Assembly: GCA_016183815.1 (NCBI GenBank)
Contig: JACPDW010000007.1
Span: 186,001 to 250,000 of the forward strand
Source: Flavobacteriia bacterium
GTDB lineage: Bacteria; Bacteroidota; Bacteroidia; Flavobacteriales_D; Crocinitomicaceae
DNA: 64,000 bases
Direction: 5' to 3'
Within the stretch, counting starts at the first letter, position 1, and the number at the start of each line of letters is the position of its first letter. The notes beneath the pieces are model-generated. The model was not told the origin of the DNA. It saw only the letters and a program-made list of their open reading frames with translations, and made no database searches. Shown here one piece after another: positions 8,383-17,172 of the stretch. Both the position numbers and the translations under genes were made by a program.

Positions 8383-10767
8383 ATGAAAAAACTTTCTTTT
8401 ATCACTTTCATGCTAATTTCTTTAGAATTATTTTCACAATCTACTATTATATTAAAACCAAATGGGTTAGGTGGAAAAGACGCTTTTTATTATGTAGAAA
8501 TATCAGATGGTTATGAGTTATTAAATACCGCCAACTCTCCAATATTAATTGCTAACGCTTGGACTTTTAATTCAGTTTTTGGTATAATTCGTTCAGCAAT
8601 AGATTTTAATTGGTCTTTAATACCAGAAAACGCAACTGTTTCAAACGCGACTTTAAAATTATATGCAAATAATGGAGACGGAGGTAGTCAAGAGTTTCAC
8701 TCTACTTTATCTGGATCAAATGAGTCAATTTTAGAAAGAATAATTTCTCCATGGAGTGAAAACACAATATCAGGAATAAATCAGCCGATAACAACCTCAA
8801 CAAATAGTGTTAATATTCCTTCAACAACCAGTGAAAATGATGACATTATAATTAATGTTACATCATTAGTCAATGACATCTTGCAAAATCAAAATGAAGG
8901 TCATGGATTTTTGTTGAAACTTCTAACAGAACAAAATTATAGACGATTAGGTTTTTGTTCTAGTGACAATTCAGATCCGAACAAATGGCCTGAAATAAGC
9001 ATTACTTTTGAAGCTCCTGGTGTTACTGGAAAAGTTTATCATGATATTAACTATAATTGTTTAAATGAAGAAAATGAGCTTGGTTTAGCTAATCAAATGA
9101 TTGAAATTCAACCAGGTAATTTTCTTGTACAAACAAATGATGCTGGTTTGTGGCATATTGATTTACCTCCAGGAAGTTATACGGCTACTTTAATTGAACT
9201 CTCAAATAATTGGTCGTCTTCTTGTAATTTAAGCACTACATTTACTGTAAACAGCACAAATGAAGCGGTTTACCCTTCAAATTTTGGTCTTTATTCAAAT
9301 GTTAATTGTACTCAACCGAATGTTTCTATTTATTCAAATATTATCAGAAGATGTTTTTCTGAACAAGAAATTTATGTTTCTGCTTCAAATACCTTTTTAG
9401 CAACGGATACTTTGTTTAATGCTTACACTGAAGTTGAATTAGATCCGTTATTTACTTTAGACAGTGCGAGCATTAGTTTCACTTCAATTGGAAACAGTAC
9501 GTTTTCTTTTGACTTAGGTTCTTTAGCACCAAGTGAAACAAAAAACTTTACACTTTATGTTACCTTAAGTTGTGATGCTGTTTTGTTAGAAACTTTGTGT
9601 CATGAAGCTAATTTATTTCCAGCTGAATCCTGTGTTTTTGATACTATTCCTGCTACACCCACAGGGGAAGTTACCCCATGTACTCTTCCTTGGGATCAAT
9701 CGAGTTTGAGTGTAGAGGGTTGGTGTGCCAATGATTCGATTTATTTTTCGATTACTAATACAGGAGATTTTGGTGAGGGTGATATGGAGTGTTATAGTCC
9801 AGTAAGAATTTATGTTGATGGTCAATTAATTATATTAGATTCTATTTTGTTAGAAGGTGGAGAAACGTTTACTTATGTGTTTTTTGGTACAGGACAAACT
9901 TGGGTTTTAGAAGCCGATCAGCACCCTTTACATCCTGGAAATTCTCATCCAAATGCTCACGTTGAATTATGTGGTAATGCGTCAAATTGGACTCCAGAAA
10001 TTATAAACAATTTCCCACAAGACGATGCTGACCCTGTGAAGGATATTTTTTGTACCGTCACGAATGGATCGTATGATCCAAATGATAAAAGAGGATTTCC
10101 AACAGGAATTACTGATAATCATTTTATACAATCAAATCAAGATTTAGAATACATTATACGTTTCCAAAATACTGGAACAGATACGGCTTTTACTGTTGTT
10201 GTAAGAGATACACTTGATATTGATTTAGACATTACTTCTGTTATTTTAGGAAATATTAGTCATGATTATTCTTTTAGAATATACGGTCAAAGGATATTAG
10301 AATGGACATTTGATAATATTTTACTAGTTGATAGTACAACAAATGAACCAGGAAGTCACGGCTTTATACAATTTCAAGTTAAACAAAATAAAGATTTACC
10401 CGAAGGAACAATAATAAATAATGAAGCGGATATTTATTTTGATTTTAATGAACCAGTTATAACCAATTCAACGTCACACATCATCAATTCCGCGGTTTAT
10501 CACAATCTTTTGGATATAAAAGAGAAAGAAAATAATTTAGACCAAATTTTTGTATATCCTAATCCAGTTTTAAAAGATTTATTTATTAGTTCAAAAGATA
10601 ATTTGTCCAAAAACTTTGAGATAAAAGATATTACAGGTAAAATTATTTTAAAAGGAAAATTAGCGAATTCTAATCAAATTAATCTAAGTCAATTAAATTC
10701 AGGAATATACATTTTAACCATTTTTGATAAAGGAAACAATAAACAATTTAAAATCGTAAAAAATTAA
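8383..10767 (+). CDS. Type IX secreted multidomain surface protein
   Basis: Start taken at ATG 8383 (MKKLSFITFMLISLELFSQ signal peptide) rather than the in-frame ATG at 8344, giving 794 residues. Domains in order: a DNRLRE-like beta-sandwich (residues ~20-210); an SdrD-B/carboxypeptidase-regulatory-like module starting VTGKVYHDINYNC; a CARDB/invasin-like middle; a conserved C-proximal domain containing SYDPNDKRG and YIIRFQNTGTDTA (DUF7619-like); and a C-terminal sorting domain (VYPNPV...LNSGIYILTIF...KIVK). The last predicts export through the type IX system and attachment or release at the cell surface. An adhesive or structural role is inferred; no catalytic site is seen. Confidence 0.88.
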   Translation: MKKLSFITFMLISLELFSQSTIILKPNGLGGKDAFYYVEISDGYELLNTANSPILIANAWTFNSVFGIIRSAIDFNWSLIPENATVSNATLKLYANNGDGGSQEFHSTLSGSNESILERIISPWSENTISGINQPITTSTNSVNIPSTTSENDDIIINVTSLVNDILQNQNEGHGFLLKLLTEQNYRRLGFCSSDNSDPNKWPEISITFEAPGVTGKVYHDINYNCLNEENELGLANQMIEIQPGNFLVQTNDAGLWHIDLPPGSYTATLIELSNNWSSSCNLSTTFTVNSTNEAVYPSNFGLYSNVNCTQPNVSIYSNIIRRCFSEQEIYVSASNTFLATDTLFNAYTEVELDPLFTLDSASISFTSIGNSTFSFDLGSLAPSETKNFTLYVTLSCDAVLLETLCHEANLFPAESCVFDTIPATPTGEVTPCTLPWDQSSLSVEGWCANDSIYFSITNTGDFGEGDMECYSPVRIYVDGQLIILDSILLEGGETFTYVFFGTGQTWVLEADQHPLHPGNSHPNAHVELCGNASNWTPEIINNFPQDDADPVKDIFCTVTNGSYDPNDKRGFPTGITDNHFIQSNQDLEYIIRFQNTGTDTAFTVVVRDTLDIDLDITSVILGNISHDYSFRIYGQRILEWTFDNILLVDSTTNEPGSHGFIQFQVKQNKDLPEGTIINNEADIYFDFNEPVITNSTSHIINSAVYHNLLDIKEKENNLDQIFVYPNPVLKDLFISSKDNLSKNFEIKDITGKIILKGKLANSNQINLSQLNSGIYILTIFDKGNNKQFKIVKN

Positions 10768-10777
10768 AATCTTACAG

Positions 10778-10809
10778 TTTGTGCTTTGATATAAAAATTC
10801 TTACTTTTG
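10778..10809 (+). promoter_or_regulatory. Bacteroidota-type promoter of the zinc-ribbon gene
   Basis: TTTG at 10778-10781, 20 nt spacer, then TACTTTTG at 10802-10809, which matches the -33/-7 (TTTG ... TAnnTTTG) pattern of the primary sigma factor in Bacteroidota. The ATG at 10815 is only 5 nt past the -7 box, so the transcript should have little or no leader. Confidence 0.6.
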
Positions 10810-10814
10810 TTTAA

Positions 10815-11186
10815 ATGAAAGAAGAGGAAAGTAGAATTTGCTTAGAATGTTCATCAAAACTCAGGGGTAGAAAAGACCAACGCTTTTGTTCTGATTTTTG
10901 TCGAAATGCCTTTAATAATCGTTTAAACGAAGACGCAAATAAATATGTACGAAGAATTAATTCTATTTTGAGAAAAAATAGACGTATTTTAGAAAGTTTA
11001 AATCCGACAGGAAAAACAACAATTGATGGATTGATTTTAGCTGAAAGTGGATTTAATTTTCATTATTACACTAACATTTATTCAACTCAAAAAGGAACAG
11101 ATTATTACTTTTGTTACGATTATGGGTATAGAAAAATAGACAATAATCAATATCTTTTAATCGTGAAGCAGAATTATGTTAAATAA
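10815..11186 (+). CDS. Small zinc-ribbon protein
   Basis: 123 residues. The N-terminus has four cysteines in C-x2-C ... C-x3-C arrangement (CLECS at 10-14 and CSDFC at 25-29), a treble-clef or zinc-ribbon-like site, followed by a basic helical segment (NKYVRRINSILRKNRRIL) and a beta-rich tail. I recognise the architecture as a common hypothetical protein of Bacteroidota, but no function is established. Nucleic-acid binding is possible. It converges on the ketosynthase operon with 21 nt between the stops. Confidence 0.75.
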   Translation: MKEEESRICLECSSKLRGRKDQRFCSDFCRNAFNNRLNEDANKYVRRINSILRKNRRILESLNPTGKTTIDGLILAESGFNFHYYTNIYSTQKGTDYYFCYDYGYRKIDNNQYLLIVKQNYVK

Positions 11187-11207
11187 GGATTTAACATTAT
11201 TTTATAA

Positions 11208-12266
11208 CTACTCTCTTGTTCCTTTTTTTAATAAAAGGATAGAATGTTCCTTTGAATTATAATGATTATAAATTAGAACGTATTCTCTTATGTTCTGTGA
11301 AACCTTTTTAATACAAGACAAAGGAAGCTCTTTGTTTTTAAATAGTTTAATTCCCATCCATAAAGCAAAAGAAACTGAAGTAGGATATTCACCTGTTAAA
11401 TGTTTATAAGCATAAATATTCGAATTCTCAAAAAACAAGGAGAGGGAGTCGTAATTTTGTTGTGTCTCTTGATCACCATTATACCCCAAAATTAAATCTG
11501 AAATGGCATTTTTTTCTAAATTTTCTTTATTTAACATGGATTCAATTTCTTCTAATATTTCATCTGCACTAGAATTTTTTTGAATAGTAAAAAAAGAAAT
11601 TATTTCAGCTTCGTAATTTTGTGAGTGAGGACTAAGGTAAAACATAGCGGCACCTTCGCCACAAATACTACCTTTTGATTTTGTTTTTAATAAATCTAAT
11701 GAAGAAATAAAAGTATCTTTATATAATCCAGCCAACTGATTTATGTTATAATTATAAGAAGAAATTTCTTCAACGCAGCCAAGTAAACAAGAAGATGTTT
11801 TACCTTCATTCATTAGTAATTGGGCATCTAATAGAGCATCTAAAAAAGAGTTGGCTCCATTTACATGTGTTGTGTTGTAAGAAGAATTTTTGGTCAACAA
11901 AGCCAAACTACCGGCAATAGCATTTGGGGTAGATTGGACAAAATTTGTCGGGGTTAATGTACCTTCTTCATAAACATAAATTTGATTTAAAAACTTAATA
12001 CAATCTTCCAAACCGCCAACAGCCGATGAAAAGATGATTGCATTGGGTTGAAGATTGTTTTTAATACACATTTCCATTGCTCCACCAACACCTAATCGAA
12101 CAGCTCTTCCCATTCTTCTCAATAAATTTAAAGGTATTGCTTCATTGTATTTAGGTTCAATAACCTGTAATTGATTGTTCGTATAATTAATGGCTTGAGA
12201 ATCTAAAAAACAACTTTCATCATAAGTTTTTTGAGGAGAAATAGCGTATGAAAATTCGATGAACAT
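11208..12266 (-). CDS. Ketosynthase-like chain-length factor (no catalytic Cys)
   Basis: 352 residues from ATG 12266, which overlaps the stop of the upstream ketosynthase by one base (TAATG); an upstream in-frame start at 12293 would extend into that gene. The fold is thiolase-like (SSAVGGLEDC, QSTPNAIAGSLALL), but the nucleophile elbow reads THVNGANSFL, so the active-site Cys is absent and the HGTGT motif is not seen. That is what chain-length factors and KS-beta partners look like. It most likely forms a heterodimer with the KS encoded just upstream to set polyketide length in the aryl-polyene branch. Last gene of the ten-gene operon. Confidence 0.85.
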   Translation of the reverse strand: MFIEFSYAISPQKTYDESCFLDSQAINYTNNQLQVIEPKYNEAIPLNLLRRMGRAVRLGVGGAMEMCIKNNLQPNAIIFSSAVGGLEDCIKFLNQIYVYEEGTLTPTNFVQSTPNAIAGSLALLTKNSSYNTTHVNGANSFLDALLDAQLLMNEGKTSSCLLGCVEEISSYNYNINQLAGLYKDTFISSLDLLKTKSKGSICGEGAAMFYLSPHSQNYEAEIISFFTIQKNSSADEILEEIESMLNKENLEKNAISDLILGYNGDQETQQNYDSLSLFFENSNIYAYKHLTGEYPTSVSFALWMGIKLFKNKELPLSCIKKVSQNIREYVLIYNHYNSKEHSILLLKKGTRE

Positions 12267-13453
12267 TATCTTTGTAAAATTATAGAGGTACAATTTCCAT
12301 TAAAACCAAAAGCATTTGACATAGCATATTTGGCTTCAAAAGGTTGATTAATAAGGTTTGGTGGATAATTAATTTCTTCAATGGCTTGTTGAAAATTTAA
12401 GTTAGCATAAATTTCTTTGTTTTTTAAAGCCAATAAACAGGTAACAATTCCAAACGCTCCACTTGCGGCTAAAGTATGACCGACGTAGGTTTTACTGGAA
12501 TAAAAAGGAAGATGTCGCTTAAAAAGTGTTTTCATTGTTTTAGTTTCTACTAAGTCATTGTTTGGTGTTCCAGTTCCGTGAGCTTGAATAAAATCTATGT
12601 TTTCAAATGAAAGTTTTGCTTTTTCTAAAGCGGAAGTAATGGCTAAAGTTATTCCCTTTCCATCATCTGACAAAGCAGAGGGGTGAAAAGAATCGTTGGC
12701 ATTACCACCACTTATAATTTTCCCGTAATAATTTTTTGTGTTTTTGCTCTCTTTCTCTAAACAGAGATAAACCGCCGACTCACCTAAATTTAATCCGTCT
12801 CTATTTTGATCAAATGCCTTACAATATCCTTGTGATAAAATCGAAAGTGAAGAAAACCCATTGATTGTGAACTTGGAAAGCGAATCAACTCCTCCAACAA
12901 TTGCCCTATCAGCATACCCTTGTTCAATCATACGTTGAGCCAATAATATTGCATTTGAAGAAGAGGAACAGGCAGTATTAATTACAGCGGTTTTACCTTT
13001 GATTTCATACCTTTCTACAATTTTTTTTGCATGAGCACTAAACGCATAAGATTGTATAAAGACACTTGGATTGGTCTTATGAATGGCATCATGATAAAGT
13101 TCATCTATTTCGCTCATCCCTCCGACAGTACTCGAAGAGATGAAACATGTTTTATTTGATTGAATGCATTCATGACTCCAGCCAGCATCTTGAAAAGCTT
13201 GTTGAAAAGCAATTTCTGCTAAAATATCTGTTCTTGTATAATCTTCCGATAATGACAAAGAGTATTTTTTTATTAGTTCTTGATTTGAAAATGGAATTTC
13301 ACCAAATAAAAAATTTTCTTTGTATTTAGACTTTAAAATTTGAGCTCTTTTTATTCCACAAATTCCGTTTTTTAATGAAAAATGAATTTCTTCTATATTG
13401 TTACCAATTGCACTGATTATACCAATACCGCTAACAACAATAGAACCAGACAT
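12266..13453 (-). CDS. Beta-ketoacyl-ACP synthase (FabF-like)
   Basis: 395 residues, a normal KAS II length. The catalytic triad is visible: Cys162 in NTACSSSSNA, His292 in AHGTGTPNND, His326 in KTYVGHTLAASGA (with Lys321). It condenses malonyl-ACP with a growing acyl chain. It starts 2 nt after the ACP gene and is translationally coupled to the Cys-less partner downstream, so a KS/CLF pair extending a chain on the adjacent ACP is the natural reading. Confidence 0.93.
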   Translation of the reverse strand: MSGSIVVSGIGIISAIGNNIEEIHFSLKNGICGIKRAQILKSKYKENFLFGEIPFSNQELIKKYSLSLSEDYTRTDILAEIAFQQAFQDAGWSHECIQSNKTCFISSSTVGGMSEIDELYHDAIHKTNPSVFIQSYAFSAHAKKIVERYEIKGKTAVINTACSSSSNAILLAQRMIEQGYADRAIVGGVDSLSKFTINGFSSLSILSQGYCKAFDQNRDGLNLGESAVYLCLEKESKNTKNYYGKIISGGNANDSFHPSALSDDGKGITLAITSALEKAKLSFENIDFIQAHGTGTPNNDLVETKTMKTLFKRHLPFYSSKTYVGHTLAASGAFGIVTCLLALKNKEIYANLNFQQAIEEINYPPNLINQPFEAKYAMSNAFGFNGNCTSIILQR

Positions 13454-13455
13454 AA

Positions 13456-13722
13456 TTATTTAACCTTAGAATGTTCTAAAATATAATCTGCCATGTGATT
13501 GATGTCAATTAGCACTTTTCTTCCTTCTTGTGGATTTTCTATTTTAATACCATATTCTCTTTCTAAAAGAACAATCATTTCTAACGAATCAATAGAATCT
13601 AAGCCCAATTCAGAACCAAAAAAAGGTACATCGTCGGGAAATTTATCTACACTCATGTCCATTAAATTGAGATATTGAATAATTTGTTCTTTTAATTGAG
13701 TTTTTAATTCTTCTTTTGTCAT
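13456..13722 (-). CDS. Acyl carrier protein
   Basis: 88 residues with the phosphopantetheine site GLDSIDSLEMIV (Ser in DSI) flanked by acidic helices. It carries acyl intermediates as thioesters. It sits between the ABC permease and the ketosynthase with 1-2 nt spacing, so it is dedicated to this operon rather than being the housekeeping ACP. It could fill the DarC role of dialkylresorcinol pathways, serve the KS/CLF pair, or both. Confidence 0.95.
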   Translation of the reverse strand: MTKEELKTQLKEQIIQYLNLMDMSVDKFPDDVPFFGSELGLDSIDSLEMIVLLEREYGIKIENPQEGRKVLIDINHMADYILEHSKVK

Positions 13723-13723
13723 G

Positions 13724-15007
13724 TTATCTTTTTTTAATATATCCTAATCGAACCAATTTAAAGGTTATCAATAGAATAAAACTAATATTCATCAAAAGTA
13801 ATACTAATATTGGAAAAAACATTTCTTTCCATTCGGCATTTTTTAAAAAGATGACATAAAAATTTTCCATACACCAATATAAAGGAGAAAATTTTCCAAT
13901 AAATTTGAAATAATCAGGTAAAATATAAAAAGGAACCCAAATCCCTCCTAAAACAGCAAAAATTATGACAGATAATGCCCCAAAACCATTTGCTTGTTCG
14001 GTAGTTTTACTGAATGTACCTATTAAAAGAGAATAATTAACTGCGGAAAGTCCACAAAGAAAAACTGCAAAAAACAAAGTATCTAAACGTTGAGGAAAAT
14101 TTAAGACTGGTAAAGAAAGATAGGGAAACAAAAATTGTGAAACACTAAAAATCACTCCAATTTGTAACATAGAAATTAAACAAAACAAAATTATTTTTGA
14201 AGCTAAAACATAAGCAAAACTACTTGGCATAGTTAATAATCGGTCAAAAGAACCATTGTTTCTTTCTCTCACAAAATTACTTGCAACAGAGACTACCATA
14301 AAAAACATAGCAAAAATTGACCAAGCTGGTACATTGTGCTGGCTTACGTTGGGAATCTCATTATTGTGATTGTTTTGTCCAGAAATTTGTACGTCTAATT
14401 TTAGTTCATTCCATTTAATTTGTGATAACACATCGCTTTTTAATCCTAAAGCTGAATTTAATTCAGACATAAATTGTTTTGTCTGTGTTTTAATGATTAA
14501 AGTGTTGATTACTTGTGAAATGGACTCATAAAAATTTTTTTGAACAATAGGATTAAATAAAAGTTTGATATTATTTTGTTTTTCAGCTGATAATTCCTTT
14601 GAAATTAATGTACCATTTAATTCCGCCATCAAATTATCAATTTTTTGTTTATTAAATTGAGTTGTTTGATTACCAAACTCTTTAGGAATATACAAACCAA
14701 AAGGTACTTCACTTTGATTATGAACTTTAATTTTCAAATCTGAAAATGAATTTTGTTTTAATTTAATAATAGAAAACATACCGCTTTCTTTTACATCTTT
14801 TATCAATTGTTTACTTAAAACAGATTGATCTAAATCAACTACGTAAAGAGATATGTTGTTCTCATTTACAATTTTAACTGCACTATTTTGTACAACGGTT
14901 ATAATAATTACAAGTAAAATAGGTAAAAAAAACATCATTGATAAACCCATTTTATCATTTAATAATAATAAAACCTCTTTGTAAATTGAAATGCCTAATT
15001 TTTTCAT
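13724..15007 (-). CDS. ABC-2 type transporter permease
   Basis: 427 residues. There is one N-terminal membrane helix (MMFFLPILLVIIITVV), a ~190-residue extracytoplasmic domain, then about five C-terminal helices (for example WSIFAMFFMVVSVASNFV and LSAVNYSLLIGTF), the YhhJ/DrrB-like ABC-2 layout. A conserved cytoplasmic loop RERNNGSFDRLLTMP precedes the second helix bundle. With the ATPase two bases upstream it would move the pathway product, or a lipid-linked intermediate, out of the cytoplasmic membrane. Confidence 0.92.
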   Translation of the reverse strand: MKKLGISIYKEVLLLLNDKMGLSMMFFLPILLVIIITVVQNSAVKIVNENNISLYVVDLDQSVLSKQLIKDVKESGMFSIIKLKQNSFSDLKIKVHNQSEVPFGLYIPKEFGNQTTQFNKQKIDNLMAELNGTLISKELSAEKQNNIKLLFNPIVQKNFYESISQVINTLIIKTQTKQFMSELNSALGLKSDVLSQIKWNELKLDVQISGQNNHNNEIPNVSQHNVPAWSIFAMFFMVVSVASNFVRERNNGSFDRLLTMPSSFAYVLASKIILFCLISMLQIGVIFSVSQFLFPYLSLPVLNFPQRLDTLFFAVFLCGLSAVNYSLLIGTFSKTTEQANGFGALSVIIFAVLGGIWVPFYILPDYFKFIGKFSPLYWCMENFYVIFLKNAEWKEMFFPILVLLLMNISFILLITFKLVRLGYIKKR

Positions 15008-15009
15008 TA

Positions 15010-15735
15010 TTAAATAGTCAAAAGAAGAGATTCAAGATCGTTCATTTGATTGTCTTTTAAAACTTGTTGAGTTGTTCCAGTACAAATTAAAGAACCATTA
15101 TTAAATAGTGAAACATGGGAACAAAATTCTTGTGCCTCTTCCATTTGATGTGAAGTGTATAAAATGGTTTTCCCTTCTTTGTTTAAGTTAATTAAATGTT
15201 GAAGGATTTCTGTTTTACTTTTAATGTCAATGCCTACCGTAGGTTCGTCTAAAATAATCACTTCTGGATTATGTAACAAACCCAAAGCCAAATTGACTTT
15301 TCTTTTCATTCCACCTGAAAAATGTTTAATCTTTTTATCGGCATGTTGTTCAAGTCTTAAAAAAGGTAAAAGTTCTTCGTATCGATTTAAAATAGATTTT
15401 TTATCTAAATTATACATTGTTCCAAAAAACAAAAAGTTGTTCCAAATAGTTAAATCCTCATAAAAAGCAAAATCTTGTGGAACATAACCAATGATAGATT
15501 TAACGTTTTTTTTTGGCAGGACTTCATTTTTTTTATTTAAAAATAAAACTTCTCCAATACTAGGTTCAATAACATCACAAATGGTTTTAATTAAAGTAGT
15601 TTTTCCTGCACCATTAGATCCTAAAATTCCATGTGTTGTTCCAGCTTTAATACAAAAATGAACTCGTTTTAAGCTAAAAGGACTTTTTTTACTGTATTTT
15701 TTAGAAAGTTGATTTATTTGAATTTCTTTTAACAT
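15010..15735 (-). CDS. ABC transporter ATP-binding protein
   Basis: 241 residues. Walker A GSNGAGKTT, Q-loop YVPQDF, signature FSGGMKRKV, Walker B VIILDEP and H-loop YTSHQMEEA are all present, so it is a competent ATPase of the drug/polyketide export type. It is coupled to the permease downstream (2 nt gap). The pair belongs to the dialkylresorcinol operon and probably exports the pigment or its precursor. Confidence 0.95.
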   Translation of the reverse strand: MLKEIQINQLSKKYSKKSPFSLKRVHFCIKAGTTHGILGSNGAGKTTLIKTICDVIEPSIGEVLFLNKKNEVLPKKNVKSIIGYVPQDFAFYEDLTIWNNFLFFGTMYNLDKKSILNRYEELLPFLRLEQHADKKIKHFSGGMKRKVNLALGLLHNPEVIILDEPTVGIDIKSKTEILQHLINLNKEGKTILYTSHQMEEAQEFCSHVSLFNNGSLICTGTTQQVLKDNQMNDLESLLLTI

Positions 15736-15750
15736 CGAGTGTTCAAATAG

Positions 15751-16758
15751 TTACTTAACAAGATTTCTTAATTTTAAGAATGCTTCTTTTTCAATTTCTT
15801 TTATTTGAAACATTCTTTCAGCTACCTCATCAAAATCTTTTTGTTCCGTATTTTTTCCTTTCATAATCGAAGCCATGGCAACTGCACAATTCCTCCAACT
15901 ATCACCAGATTTTGTGAAGTCTTCAGATACTAAAGAAATTTTGTCGTTTTGCAAATAAGAATGACTCTGTTCTAAAAAAGCAGCATATATATACCTAAAA
16001 CCACCACCACCAGTACCAATTTCTTCTTGCATACGAATAATTTGACCTAAATATAATCCCGCTCTGCGTGGACCCAATTTGTTTCTCCAGGATTTTATTT
16101 TATTTGCAGTATATCCAATTCCTCTCACACCTGTTAATCGACTTGGAATATACAACATATCTCTTGCATTTCTTTTTATACCTTTTAAAATAGCATTTGA
16201 TATTTGTTCATTAGTGGGATTTTTCTCGATAATTGGATAATATAATCTTCCTTTTGGTGCTAATGCTCCTTTAGCAAAACGCACTCTTGATAAATCTTCT
16301 TCTGAAATTAAAGTTGTTTCTTCCATTACAGGGTCGCTGACTTGATATTGATTACCTTGTTTTCCAAAAACAATTAAATTGTGTGCGTTAAAATGAAACC
16401 TATATTGTAAAGGAAAATAGGGAAGGTGATAAACACCTACTTGACAACCGACCCAGCTATTTTTTGCAAGTTCTGTATCTAAAGCCAATTGTGCTTTCTG
16501 GGGAGATGAAAAAGTTTTTTGATAAACGCCTATACCTAAATTTTTGCAATTTCTTTTAAAAACGGTACCAGGAACAGAACGAAAAGAAATAGCAGGACCA
16601 TTGTTTATTTTAATAAAAGGAAGGTGGATATAAAACAATCCAGAACCTATTCCAAAAGCAAGCGGTTCAGTAATCTCCTCAAAACCATTATTATAAAAAA
16701 GACTGCTGGTTACTCCATTCTCACAATGAGCACTTTGAATGTGTTTAAATTCTTTCAA
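15751..16758 (-). CDS. BtrH-like acyltransferase/cysteine-protease-fold protein
   Basis: 335 residues with an N-terminal BtrH domain and a DUF4872-like C-terminal part. A papain-like triad can be proposed: Cys12 (AHCENGVTSS), His126 (NAHNLIVFG) and Asp142 (QVSDPVM). In butirosin synthesis BtrH moves an acyl group from a carrier protein to the acceptor. By analogy this protein may transfer the polyene acyl chain from the operon's ACP to another molecule, such as the resorcinol hydroxyl. That is an inference from family and context. Its start overlaps the upstream gene by 4 nt. Confidence 0.82.
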   Translation of the reverse strand: MKEFKHIQSAHCENGVTSSLFYNNGFEEITEPLAFGIGSGLFYIHLPFIKINNGPAISFRSVPGTVFKRNCKNLGIGVYQKTFSSPQKAQLALDTELAKNSWVGCQVGVYHLPYFPLQYRFHFNAHNLIVFGKQGNQYQVSDPVMEETTLISEEDLSRVRFAKGALAPKGRLYYPIIEKNPTNEQISNAILKGIKRNARDMLYIPSRLTGVRGIGYTANKIKSWRNKLGPRRAGLYLGQIIRMQEEIGTGGGGFRYIYAAFLEQSHSYLQNDKISLVSEDFTKSGDSWRNCAVAMASIMKGKNTEQKDFDEVAERMFQIKEIEKEAFLKLRNLVK

Positions 16759-17171
16759 TTCTTTTCTTTTTTTGTGTTTTGGAATTCGATTAATTCTTCA
16801 ATAGGTATTTTAAATGCAAAAGCGTATTTTTCTAGACGAATTTTTGATAATTTTTTGTAAACCTTTGGATTAAAATGTTTTTTTATAGTAATTTTCCAAA
16901 ATCCTGTATAACCCGACAAAATAGATAAAGTCATTAAATTTTTAACCATTAAATAATAAATAGGACTTTTAATTCCATTTTCCAATAATTCTTTTGCTTT
17001 GTTAATATCTTCTTCAATATCACTCCAAGCTTCATTCAAGGCTTCAGTTTTTATATCCCAGCCAGAGCTTAAAGTACTCTGGTATTCATTGTTGTCATTT
17101 TTGGCGTATAAAATTTCTTTAGTGAAATTTTCAAGTGGGGTTTTGTCTTGAGGAACTTCTTTAAGTTTCAT
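16755..17171 (-). CDS. Small conserved protein of the dialkylresorcinol operon
   Basis: 138 residues, mostly helical and charged, with no signal peptide and no motif I recognise. One moderately hydrophobic stretch (YYLMVKNLMTLSILSGYTGF) and a basic helix (KKHFNPKVYKKLSKIRLEKY) are visible. It lies 1 nt after darB and overlaps the BtrH-like gene by 4 nt, so it must be made together with them. Function unknown; an accessory or scaffold role in the pathway is a guess. Confidence 0.75.
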   Translation of the reverse strand: MKLKEVPQDKTPLENFTKEILYAKNDNNEYQSTLSSGWDIKTEALNEAWSDIEEDINKAKELLENGIKSPIYYLMVKNLMTLSILSGYTGFWKITIKKHFNPKVYKKLSKIRLEKYAFAFKIPIEELIEFQNTKKEKN

Positions 17172-17172
17172 A

